Below are positions 46,681-55,353 of a stretch of DNA of 64,000 nt, one piece after another. Numbering within the stretch: position 1 is the first letter of the stretch; each line of letters starts with the position of its first letter. Position numbers and translations under genes: made by a program. The DNA is taken from assembly GCA_963920525.1 (NCBI GenBank), contig OY986439.1, positions 44,627,193 through 44,691,192 on the forward strand, in the 5' to 3' direction. This DNA comes from Dichetophora obliterata (taxonomy: Eukaryota; Arthropoda; Insecta; Diptera; Sciomyzidae). Below the pieces are notes generated by a model, which ran no database searches, had not been told where the DNA came from, and saw only the letters and a program-made list of their open reading frames with translations.

Positions 46681-47543
46681 TATATATCTTTGTTTTTTTA
46701 AGAAAAAATACATATGTTCTAACACAAAATTAAATATAGAATTTCAATAACAATATCTTGTCAAACGAGATGCCTCACTGGATTTTTATCCACAGTGCCC
46801 TGTGGGAAGGATATTCGAATCTAAATTACACTCGTAAAAGCACAGAATTTTTGGCTGTTATCTGATTGTCTAAATTTTGGTGGTATTGCTTATAGCTTAA
46901 CGTTTTTCTTAAATTTTTTAATTAAAGTGCATTTAATTTCCTTTCCTACGGTATTTCAAACTTAACATTCGGTTAAGAAGTGATTGAGATATGAATTCTT
47001 GTAAAAATCGATTTTCGACTTTTTTGCCGATTTTTGCCAATTTTGTGCACCCTGTAACTCCGCCAAAAATAACTCCAGCATTTTTTCCTTTAAATTACGT
47101 TTTTTATTGCCACCAGTGATGCTCAATGCAAAATTTCACCCAAAATCGGAGATGGTCATTTCGTAAGGCCGGTACGATCAAAATCGAATTGCTGTTTTAT
47201 TTTTTTTTTCTCATAGATAGTAGATAATTTTTTGAATTTCTACCTGGCGGCACGTGTTAATAAAGTCCAATTTCTTTGAAACTGTTTTTTATGCATTTTT
47301 TATATATAGGAACAAAATAAAAGGGTGCTCAAGAAAAACAAACGAATTTTTTTTCTCCATACAAATAAGGACCAGTCTAAGATATATACATATATAAACA
47401 TTTATAAAAATTTTTTTTATATTTTAAATGCATAGTTTTATAAGATTTATTAAAAATTTAATTTGGTTATTAATATGCAAAATTTTTCTTAAACAGTTAT
47501 AGTTCCGCTTTGGTTAAGAAAAACTGCTTACTAATACTAATAA
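46681..47543. other. Non-coding interval between Helitron C and the CR1-like element
   Basis: AT-rich. A slightly richer block at 46980-47200 (TGTGCACCCTGTAACTCCGCC, AAAATCGGAGATGGTCATTT) resembles an old repeat. No gene is seen. Confidence 0.5.
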
Positions 47544-47577
47544 TCAGTTGCAATTGTAACCGCAAACAGTTCAGTCG
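47544..47577 (+). promoter_or_regulatory. Internal pol II promoter: Inr + DPE
   Basis: TCAGTT (47544-47549) matches the initiator TCAKTY, with A+1 at 47546. AGTCG(T) at 47573-47577 falls exactly at +28 to +32 and fits the downstream promoter element RGWYV(T). TATA-less Inr/DPE promoters at the very 5' end are known from fly non-LTR elements such as jockey and I, because the promoter must be inside the transcript. This also fixes the likely 5' end of the element. Confidence 0.75.
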
Positions 47578-47826
47578 TTTTTAACCCGCTCTTACATTTA
47601 ACTTTCAAGAATTTGTGCTTGTTTCTTTCGGCTTGCAATTTTAATCACCTAAAATTCAATAAAAAAAAAACAATAAAAATTATCCAAAAGACCTTTGTAA
47701 AAAATTAAATAAAGTAAAAAAAAAAAAAAAAAACACACACACATTTCACTGGATCAATAGTTCATTGTGCTATTCTATTTGTTCTCTGACCTATATATAT
47801 GTGCAGTTGCATATAAGTGTGCCGTG

Positions 47827-47914
47827 AAAAAGTGTGAATATCGCAATAAAGCAACAACATTAACAATAAGAAAAAGTGTGAATATTGCAATTAAGCAAAA
47901 ACAATAACAATAAG
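47827..47914 (+). repeat. 44-bp tandem repeat in the CR1-like 5' UTR
   Basis: Two adjacent 44-bp units share AAAAAGTGTGAATAT(C/T)GCAAT, (A/T)AAGCAA and TAACAATAAG and have the same length. Tandem repeats in the 5' UTR are common in active non-LTR elements and often influence promoter strength. Confidence 0.85.
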
Positions 47915-48021
47915 AGAAACAGCCCACTCCAACTTTTAAGTGCACCTGAAATAAGTGCAAATATCAAAAGTAAAAAAAAAAAAACTTTTTATAAACAACC
48001 AAATAAAGTAAACAATAAACA

Positions 48022-50364
48022 ATGGAACCTGCTTGTGCCAAAATTAACTGCTCTATTGAGGACAAAGGTGCAATTAAGCTAAGTTGCAATGGTCTTTGCG
48101 GAAAATCTTACCACGGCACTTGTGTGGGAATGACTAAAAGAAGTTTAAACTACTTTCAAGAATACACATCACATTTTAAATTCTTCTGTGATGAGTGCAT
48201 GGATCTATCACTATCCCATGTTATGCTCGCCATAAAATGTCTTAGTGACTCCTTGAACGTGATGCATTCGGCTAATAAGCAAGTCATCAGTAAAATACCA
48301 AATTTTGAAATAATGACTCACGTATCCGATGATCTTGCAAGGGTAGAGTCCATCTGCAAAGCAAATAACTCGGATATCTCAAATGTTTCTAAAAACTTGA
48401 GAATTCTAACAGATTTAGTCCAAGATAGCGAAAAAAATTTTATTTGGAAAACGGCCATAAGCGAGCTTAATATAGAAGTAAAAAAAAGCCTCGACGTTTT
48501 AAAAAACGATAATACAGCCAAAAATATACTGAGCATGCTAACATCTTTGCGCTATGATGTGGATATCGCACTTCAGTCAGGCAAACCCCAACCATCACCT
48601 CCGCAATCAGATCCAATGCTGGAAATATTACATCAAAAAATAAGTGATATCAGTGATGATCTTGAAGTGTTTCGAGTGACGCTTGCAGATGTAGTGGATG
48701 AAATAAGATCTGCACCCAATAGAGCTGAAATAAGTTATCCACAAGCCTCTCATCATAACTCTTCCTCTATTTTCGAGGAAATAATGGAAGCATCTATTCG
48801 TTTGCCACAGGTCACCTCTTTACCAGCTAATCTGAATTCTTTAACTGCCTATGACACTACGGAACATATAACACCGATTGCTACTCCTCAAAATATTGCA
48901 ATGAATCCACCCCAAATCGGATCTCCACCATCAACAGTACCCACAATAGCTCATTCTATTCGTTCATCAACAATTTCTCCAAAACAAAACAAAAATACCA
49001 ATAACTCACAACCTGGATCTCCCTCTGCCACTTCACCTCGTGACTCACCACCAATTGCAGCCCCTCGTAACAACTTAATCCATAAGTTTGGAACGTCATG
49101 GACTTCAACTCAATGGCAGAATAGAATAAAGAAACTCCATGATTCTAATGAAATTGACAAGACCACTCTGTTCATTAAGGGCCCATCAGTTAAAACAACT
49201 ATATCCTGGATGAGCACTTACTTTCGTAATAAATTTGGCATATCTATTACAAACTGTTCAAAGATATCCAATAAAGCAAAAAAATTCTGCAGTTTCAAAC
49301 TAAACATCCCAAGTCAATATGCGTGGATGTTCTTGAACAACAGCGGTGAGAGACACGGCGAATGGTTAATAACCGAATGGACGAATAAGCCTGGGAAAAA
49401 GTCTAAGAAATCAAGATCTTTACAAAGTTCATATGATTTACAAAGGAATCATAACATTAACAAGAATCCATTATCTAAAAGTAATTATAGTTCTTGCTCT
49501 AACTCTTTTACATATATAAATTCCCGTCCTAATTCTAAATCTAAGTTAAATTCTTATTCTAATTCTAATCATAATTCTAAGAATCCTCTATATAAAAGAA
49601 ATGTAAACCTACCTGTTCTTGAATCCAAACCTTATTCATCAAACAAGTTTGTGCAACCTAAGTCCCACCATAATTCAGATTCTAATTGGAATCTGAAAAC
49701 TAGCATTTTCCCCATATTTTCTCCCATAATTAACCAGAATACGGCTTCATCTTATAATAAGATGATTACTGGAAGCAATCTAGCACCTAAACCGCCAACT
49801 CATCAAACACGTAAACGGGTTTCATTTAATCTTAACAATAATGAAACCAATTGTGAGAAATATCCAAATTTTATCCATTCTCATACTCTTAATCCTTCAC
49901 CACCAACCGGAAGTGGTTTACCAAAACCATCTTCTGTTTCAAATGAGCTTTGCAATCAACCTGGTAGTCCTACGTCATTTTTAGACCCCCTACTTCCTCC
50001 AAAAGTGAAATTGACACTAAACTCTTGCGAAGGCACTGAGAGCAGATATGCCCTTTCTCGCCTCAGGGAGAACAACGTTTATAACAATGTTCGCCTGTAT
50101 CTCGCTTATATGTATAAAGCCCCTGATTCAACATGCATTGAAGGCAAGACCAAAACTAATCTTAGAGTACTAATTCAGCAAGAAGGTCTTCCTACCGGTG
50201 TTGAAGACTTGCGTAATTTATTTGTCCGCTTTCACGAGCACCTCGGTGTAACGGTTGATCAAGTCAAGGTGGATCTGGAAACCTATGGCGCTCATGTCAG
50301 AGCTAAACATGTTTCTCTTCTTCAAAAATCTCGTAAAGAGCAACAGCAATATTATCGTTCCTAA
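48022..50364 (+). CDS. CR1-like ORF1 protein with N-terminal PHD-type zinc finger
   Basis: 780 codons, with the ATG at 48022 after an A-rich leader (AAACAATGG context). Residues 5-59 form a C4HC3 PHD-like finger: C5-x4-C10-x11-C22-x3-C26-x4-H31-x2-C34-x21-C56-x2-C59. Helical, probably coiled-coil stretches follow (about 70-235), then a Pro/Ser/Thr-rich region (about 235-350). A mixed alpha/beta block of about 100 residues (353-460) could be an RRM-like nucleic-acid-binding domain. A basic Ser/Asn-rich stretch (NSRPNSKSKLNSYSNSNHNS) and a conserved-looking C-terminal domain (about 653-775) complete it. ORF1 proteins of this class bind element RNA and form the ribonucleoprotein. PHD fingers often read histone tails, so chromatin-guided targeting is possible but is inference. 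It has no CCHC knuckles. ORF2 overlaps its last 110 bp. Confidence 0.85.
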   Translation: MEPACAKINCSIEDKGAIKLSCNGLCGKSYHGTCVGMTKRSLNYFQEYTSHFKFFCDECMDLSLSHVMLAIKCLSDSLNVMHSANKQVISKIPNFEIMTHVSDDLARVESICKANNSDISNVSKNLRILTDLVQDSEKNFIWKTAISELNIEVKKSLDVLKNDNTAKNILSMLTSLRYDVDIALQSGKPQPSPPQSDPMLEILHQKISDISDDLEVFRVTLADVVDEIRSAPNRAEISYPQASHHNSSSIFEEIMEASIRLPQVTSLPANLNSLTAYDTTEHITPIATPQNIAMNPPQIGSPPSTVPTIAHSIRSSTISPKQNKNTNNSQPGSPSATSPRDSPPIAAPRNNLIHKFGTSWTSTQWQNRIKKLHDSNEIDKTTLFIKGPSVKTTISWMSTYFRNKFGISITNCSKISNKAKKFCSFKLNIPSQYAWMFLNNSGERHGEWLITEWTNKPGKKSKKSRSLQSSYDLQRNHNINKNPLSKSNYSSCSNSFTYINSRPNSKSKLNSYSNSNHNSKNPLYKRNVNLPVLESKPYSSNKFVQPKSHHNSDSNWNLKTSIFPIFSPIINQNTASSYNKMITGSNLAPKPPTHQTRKRVSFNLNNNETNCEKYPNFIHSHTLNPSPPTGSGLPKPSSVSNELCNQPGSPTSFLDPLLPPKVKLTLNSCEGTESRYALSRLRENNVYNNVRLYLAYMYKAPDSTCIEGKTKTNLRVLIQQEGLPTGVEDLRNLFVRFHEHLGVTVDQVKVDLETYGAHVRAKHVSLLQKSRKEQQQYYRS

Positions 50365-53239
50365 CTCTTCTTTCTTAAATATATTCTACCATAACTGTGG
50401 CGGCATGAGAAGCAAATTAAACAAACTTTATGTTGACGCTAAATCATGCCACTTCAATGTCCTAGTATTCACTGAGACATGGCTAAACGAAACCTTTAAT
50501 AATGAGGAAATTCTTGATAGCAATTGGACTGTCTTCAGGAAGGATCGGGACTACTCCTCAACAGGTCTTTCTCGAGGAGGTGGTGTCCTTGTAGCATCTC
50601 ACAATTCCCTTTCAAGTGAGCTAATAGACACACCTAACCATAAACTGTTCGATCACCGAATTATTAGAGTTTGTTCAGGTAAAAGTCTCAATGTGTACAT
50701 AGGCGTCGTTTACATTCCTCCCGGCTCAAGTGAAACAACATACAACGAGCTATGTGAAACACTGACCACCTTTACCTCCTCTCTAAAAGAGGAAGATAAA
50801 GTTGTTATTCTTGGTGACTTCAATCGCCCAAATATATCTTTTGTCACCGACGAAAACGACAACTTTCTTCTTCCTGTAAATCTTTCTAATGCCATAGACT
50901 TCAACTTACTTAGCACCTTTTATGGCAGTGACTTGCAGCAAGTCTCTTCTGTACAAAATCAGAATGGCAGATGGTTGGACCTAATTTTTACTAACTCGTA
51001 TGAAGAAGTGAAGGTTAGTCCATGCATGGGAGCAGAAAATTTATTAACCAACACTGTTCATCATACAGCCTTAAAAGTTGTTTTCTCTGCTAATAACATC
51101 AACTTTACCCAGTCTTATAATAACACCATTGCGTACGATTACCTCAACGCCGATTATGAAAGAATAAAATGTTATCTTAGTTCTCTAAATTGGAATCATA
51201 TTCTATTCAATTTAGATTTAGACAGTGCTGTCTCTATATTTTATCAGCACATTTTTACCGCTATCGAAAGTTATGTGCCAATAATAAAGAAAAAGAATAA
51301 GCTCACAGAACCATGGCTAGACAACAATCTCAGATTTTTGAGGAATCAAAGAAATAAAATCTACAAACTTCTCAAAAACACTGATAATATAAGCGATGAA
51401 CTGAAGCTTATATATGACGAGCTATCAAGAGAGTTCTCTATCAAGTCAGAAGAAGCGTACAAGTTGTACACGAACATCATCGGAGAAAAAATTGTCCAAG
51501 AGCCGAGAAAATTCTTTGACTTTGTTAACATGAAGCGCAAATCTAGCGGCTATCCATCGTCTATGTTTAAAGGTAATGTCACTTCGTCCAATTCTCTTGA
51601 AATAAGCAACTTGTATGCCGATCACTTTAAGGAGGTCTTTTGTCTTCCTACCACCTTATCTGAAACTTCTCCTAGCTCAACTATTATAGTTGATAGTTTA
51701 TATTTAACCCAGGAAGAGATTTCTAATGCAATAAAAGAACTGGATATATTAAAGGGACCAGGACCAGATTTAATACCTACAAGCTTTTTGGTGCGATGTT
51801 TAGACCAACTGCTATTGCCATTACACATAATCTTTAACGAATCACTGGTTTGTGGGACATTTCCTTCATATTGGAAATCATCCCATCTTACGCCAATTTA
51901 CAAGAATGGTGATAAAAGATCAGTTGAAAATTATAGAGGCATAGCAATCTTGTCAGCCATTCCAAAACTTTTTGAAAAACTTATTTGTGAAAAGCTAACA
52001 AGTTTCATTAACCCACGTCTAAATGAGCAGCAACACGGGTTCCGAAAAGGGCGATCTACCACCACTAATCTCATGATTATGGTATCAGATGTTTTAGTCA
52101 AAATGGAAAAAGGGCACCAAATAGATGCTGTTTATACTGATTTCAGTAAAGCTTTTGATCGAGTTGATCACAACATTCTTATATATAAGTTAGAAAAGTT
52201 TGGTGTTGCAGGGTCCATACTAAGTTGGCTAAAATCATATTTAAACGGCAGATCCCAGTTTGTTAAATTCCAGGGAGTTCTATCGAAAAAAATTGCAGTC
52301 TCCTCGGGAGTTCCGCAAGGTAGTCATCTTGGTCCTCTTCTTTTCAACATATTCATATCCGATCTGTCAGAAGTTCTAAACGATATCCCACATCTTATGT
52401 ATGCAGATGATTTAAAAATGTACTATTCAATTCAATCAGATGTAGATGTAAATTTTTTGCAATCAAAATTGTTGTCTCTTGAGCAATGGTGTTTTCAAAA
52501 TAAACTACATCTTAATGTCAATAAATGCAATGTTATTAGCTTTTCTCGTAAAAACAACGTAACATTACATACCTACCACCTCAATAGTATCGAACTAAAA
52601 AGGGTCAACCATATAGTGGATCTTGGAGTTGTCTTAGATTGCAAGATGCGCTTTAATCTGCACTATGATAAAATTGTGTCCAGGGCCAGTAAACAGCTCG
52701 GTTTTATAAAAAGACGTGCAAATGAATTCAAGAATATATGGGTCACTACATCCTTGTACCGTGCATTAGTGCGCCCAATACTTGAATATGCATGCATAAT
52801 TTGGAATCCATCTTTCGATTCCCATAGAGAAAGAATTGAGTCTATTCAAAAGCAGTTCTTACTATACGCGCTTAGAGATATGTACAACCCCCATGATTAT
52901 TGTAGCCTTCCATCATATGAACATAGACTCAGCCTTTTAAATTTGATGCCACTATCAACAAGAAGATCGTTATTGGGCTCATGCTTCACATTTGATGTAA
53001 TTAATGGTGCTATTCACAGCGAATATATTTCTAATATGATTTCCTTTAACGATCCAATTAGGCGCACTAGGCATACTCGATTGTTAACTGAATATCAGCA
53101 CCAAACTACATATGCAAATGATGAACCCATCAATCGTTGTTGCAGAGAATTTAATAATATCTCTATATACTACTCACCTTCTATGTCCAAATCCTCTTTC
53201 AAGCAAACCCTATATAAATCACTCAGTAATCAGAATTAA
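50255..53239 (+). CDS. CR1-like ORF2: AP endonuclease-reverse transcriptase
   Basis: 994 codons, in the +1 frame relative to ORF1 and overlapping its end by 110 bp. In-frame ATGs at 50255, 50285, 50294 and 50309 all precede the endonuclease, so the true start is uncertain. The endonuclease spans about residues 42-275: N47 (YHNCGG), E74 (TETW), D188/N190 (GDFN) and D242 (LDLIFTN). The final motif reads TVHHTAL (267-273), with Thr where an Asp is usual. The RT spans about 500-770: TPIYKNGDKRSVENYRGIAI, YTDFSKAFDRVDH (first catalytic Asp 629), SGVPQGSHLGPLLFNIFISD and YADD (716-719). A C-terminal domain follows with RPILEYACIIWNP. No RNase H. It would nick target DNA and reverse-transcribe element RNA in the nucleus. 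The frame is intact, so recent activity is plausible. Confidence 0.9.
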   Translation: MIKSRWIWKPMALMSELNMFLFFKNLVKSNSNIIVPNSSFLNIFYHNCGGMRSKLNKLYVDAKSCHFNVLVFTETWLNETFNNEEILDSNWTVFRKDRDYSSTGLSRGGGVLVASHNSLSSELIDTPNHKLFDHRIIRVCSGKSLNVYIGVVYIPPGSSETTYNELCETLTTFTSSLKEEDKVVILGDFNRPNISFVTDENDNFLLPVNLSNAIDFNLLSTFYGSDLQQVSSVQNQNGRWLDLIFTNSYEEVKVSPCMGAENLLTNTVHHTALKVVFSANNINFTQSYNNTIAYDYLNADYERIKCYLSSLNWNHILFNLDLDSAVSIFYQHIFTAIESYVPIIKKKNKLTEPWLDNNLRFLRNQRNKIYKLLKNTDNISDELKLIYDELSREFSIKSEEAYKLYTNIIGEKIVQEPRKFFDFVNMKRKSSGYPSSMFKGNVTSSNSLEISNLYADHFKEVFCLPTTLSETSPSSTIIVDSLYLTQEEISNAIKELDILKGPGPDLIPTSFLVRCLDQLLLPLHIIFNESLVCGTFPSYWKSSHLTPIYKNGDKRSVENYRGIAILSAIPKLFEKLICEKLTSFINPRLNEQQHGFRKGRSTTTNLMIMVSDVLVKMEKGHQIDAVYTDFSKAFDRVDHNILIYKLEKFGVAGSILSWLKSYLNGRSQFVKFQGVLSKKIAVSSGVPQGSHLGPLLFNIFISDLSEVLNDIPHLMYADDLKMYYSIQSDVDVNFLQSKLLSLEQWCFQNKLHLNVNKCNVISFSRKNNVTLHTYHLNSIELKRVNHIVDLGVVLDCKMRFNLHYDKIVSRASKQLGFIKRRANEFKNIWVTTSLYRALVRPILEYACIIWNPSFDSHRERIESIQKQFLLYALRDMYNPHDYCSLPSYEHRLSLLNLMPLSTRRSLLGSCFTFDVINGAIHSEYISNMISFNDPIRRTRHTRLLTEYQHQTTYANDEPINRCCREFNNISIYYSPSMSKSSFKQTLYKSLSNQN

Positions 53240-53440
53240 CACAGGCCTCAGATAAACTACATACATGTATGGATTTATATGTATAAGCATTTAGTTTAAT
53301 AAATCAAAATTCTTTAACATCCCTCTCCAAATCTCCCATTTACATCCTTTTGTCCTTATAGTCTTTAAGAATAATATATAAACATCGTATCTTAAGTGTG
53401 TATATAGTCTTTCTTGTTTTCCTCCTCTTCTCTTAGTTTT

Positions 53441-53488
53441 GACATGGTTTTTGAAATCATGTCAATCCGGTGGGCGGAGTATGCCCAC
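53441..53488 (+). other. Two stem-loops in the CR1-like 3' UTR
   Basis: GACATG (53441-53446) pairs with CATGTC (53458-53463). GTGGGC (53470-53475) pairs with GCCCAC (53483-53488) around a 7-nt loop GGAGTAT. CR1-type RTs recognise a 3' structure before a short repeated tail, so these may be the RT-binding structure. That role is inferred; the hairpins are seen. Confidence 0.6.
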
Positions 53489-53612
53489 TAAGAGCACCAA
53501 ATAAAAAATAAAATAAAAACAAGGAAAGGGGAAAAGAAAAACAAAAAACTTAGTAATAAGTAAACAAAACCTGTTAGAATAAGTTAGAATAAGTAAATTG
53601 CATTGCCTTGTT

Positions 53613-53638
53613 TGGCCAATAAATAAATAAATAATAAA
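53613..53638 (+). repeat. (AATA)n-type tail
   Basis: GGCCAATAAATAAATAAATA plus ATAA. It is either the 3' tail of the CR1-like element or the tail of a second, truncated element. A similar motif occurs inverted at 55979-56040. Confidence 0.6.
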
Positions 53639-53822
53639 GACATAAGATACCTTTGACAACAATTGCTCTAAATAAAAGTGGAAATATACGTGTATCAAAT
53701 GAAGTTTTGCTTTTTCCAATTTTCATTACAAAGCAAATGATTTCATGACTCAAATGCAAAATTTATTTTATATACCTTCACGCGTACGGCGTAGGGTGTA
53801 AATTGACTTTGGCACTTCAGGC

Positions 53823-54180
53823 CATCACTGATCACCATCACCATCACTATCACTGTCACTATCACCATCACCATCACCATCACCATCACCATCACCATCA
53901 CCATCACCATCACCATCACCATCACCATCACCATCACCATCACCATCACCATCACCATCACCATCACCATCACCATCACCATCACCATCACCATCACCAT
54001 CACCATCACCATCACCATCACCATCACCATCACCATCACCATCACCATCACCATCACCATCACCATCACCATCACCATCACCATCACCATCACCATCACC
54101 ATCACCATCACCATCACCATCACCATCACCATCACCATCACCATCACCATCACCATCACCATCACCATCACCATCACCAT
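53823..54180 (+). repeat. (CACCAT)n hexanucleotide array, ~53 pure copies
   Basis: After a short degenerate lead-in (ATCACTATCACTGTC), the hexamer runs uninterrupted from about 53861 to 54180. It opens long frames on both strands (His-His on +, Met-Val on -). These are artefacts: no other coding signal is present. Confidence 0.97.
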
Positions 54181-54228
54181 CGGAGCAGATTTAGTCATGT
54201 CCGCCTTAGTGGTCATGTGGGTTTAGAC

Positions 54229-55345
54229 TAGGGATATTCGATACACACCGATGCATCGGATTTACTCGATGTTTACAATTCGATACATCGACTTGATCCG
54301 ATGTTTTGAAAAGCTTTTGATATACTTGATGAATCGATGTATTTTCATATAACATCGAATGAATTTTAACCACCTAATGAAATTATTATATAAAAAAATA
54401 GAAAAAAATAGTTAAAAAGGAAAACACTGAAAATAAGACATTAATACTGGAATTTCTGACTGTGGAGGCTTTTTCGTTTTTAATTTTTGTAATAATTATG
54501 ACCAACATTCTTATATATTGGTTTTTTTTTTTAGAATAACTAATATTCTTATGTTTATTTCGTTTTTTTTTAATAAACAACAACTGAATCAGAGAATGAT
54601 TGTAAAAAATTTTGTTTTTCTTTTCCTTAGTTAAGGTGCCCCCAGACTATATGTTTCATACAGATGACATGTCAAAAAAATTACTTACCGAATTTCATCT
54701 GTGTGTCAAAATTTAGTTTTTGTCATTCAGATTATTCTTTTGTCTCCACACTATCTGAAACGTTATTTGAAAATAAAATACAGCTTTTGAAATTTTTCTT
54801 AGACGTAAAGCTCTAAAGTGTCCACTTTTGGTCATTCAAACTAAGAATAAATTCTTTAAAAATCAATTTATTGAATAAATATCTTAAAATTTGCCTTTTC
54901 TTCTATTTTCACATATAAAATTTCTCAAACTGACATTTTGTACAGATGGAAAAACATACGAAATTAGAGACTGTTCTAATTCAAAAATTTACAGACGCAA
55001 ATACAAACGACATTTCAAAACGACATTTTCATATGTTCCACACTATCTGTAGCTAAAAACTATTTGTAATTTTTGACGTGTCATATGTATGAAACATAGT
55101 GTAGAGGCACTTTTACTGATAAAAGGCGTGCGAACAGGGACATTGGTTTTGTTGGAGCTTTTAATAAATTAAAATAGTCATAGTTAAATTAAAATAGTAA
55201 AGGAAGGGGCTGACTTTAGTGTTGTGATGCAATGCTAGAAAAAGAACGATTTTTAAAAAACATCATTGTTTCTCAACGATATATGAGAAAGTATCGATGC
55301 ATTATATAGAAAAAAACATCGATGTATTTTCTAAGGACACCCCTA
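54229..55345. mobile_element. hAT-like non-autonomous element, TSD GTTTAGAC
   Basis: An exact 8-bp duplication GTTTAGAC is at 54221-54228 and 55346-55353. The inverted ends are TAGGGATATTCGATA on the left and TAGGGGTGTCC (reverse complement) on the right. The subterminal regions are full of CGATGTATCGAT/GATGCATCG palindromes at both ends (54240-54360 and 55260-55325). hAT ends often carry such repeated sites. There is no transposase frame. A separate MITE (54634-55111) sits inside. Confidence 0.8.
54634..55111. mobile_element. MITE nested in the 54.2-kb hAT element
   Basis: The left arm begins GGTGCCCCCAGACTATATGT and TTCATACAGATGACATGTCA. The right arm, reverse-complemented, reads GTGCCTCTACACTATGTTTC and ATACATATGACACGTCAAAA. 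The arms match imperfectly over about 45 bp. CACACTATCTG words repeat internally. The exact TSD is unclear (TTA-like). Confidence 0.75.
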
Positions 55346-55353
55346 GTTTAGAC

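Larger units (their letters stand above)
47546..53638 (+). mobile_element. Full-length CR1/Jockey-group non-LTR retrotransposon
   Basis: The element has a 5' UTR of about 476 bp starting at an Inr, then ORF1 (780 codons, PHD finger), ORF2 (994 codons, endonuclease plus RT) and a 3' UTR with hairpins and AATAAA-type tails. Both ORFs are open without stops or frameshifts. A PHD-type ORF1 is known in the CR1 lineage, and the lack of CCHC knuckles argues against typical Jockey or I elements. The 3' end may be near 53515 (AAATAAAAAATAAAATAAAA after GAGCACC) or at 53618-53638 (AATAAATAAATAAATAATAA). I could not identify a TSD, which is common for CR1. It is the only element here that looks potentially able to move. 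Confidence 0.85.

Noticed and set aside
53743..54231. Long open frames (poly-Met-Val on -, poly-His on +) across the CACCAT array
   Set aside because: They are created by the pure hexamer; there is no non-repeat coding sequence, start context or domain.
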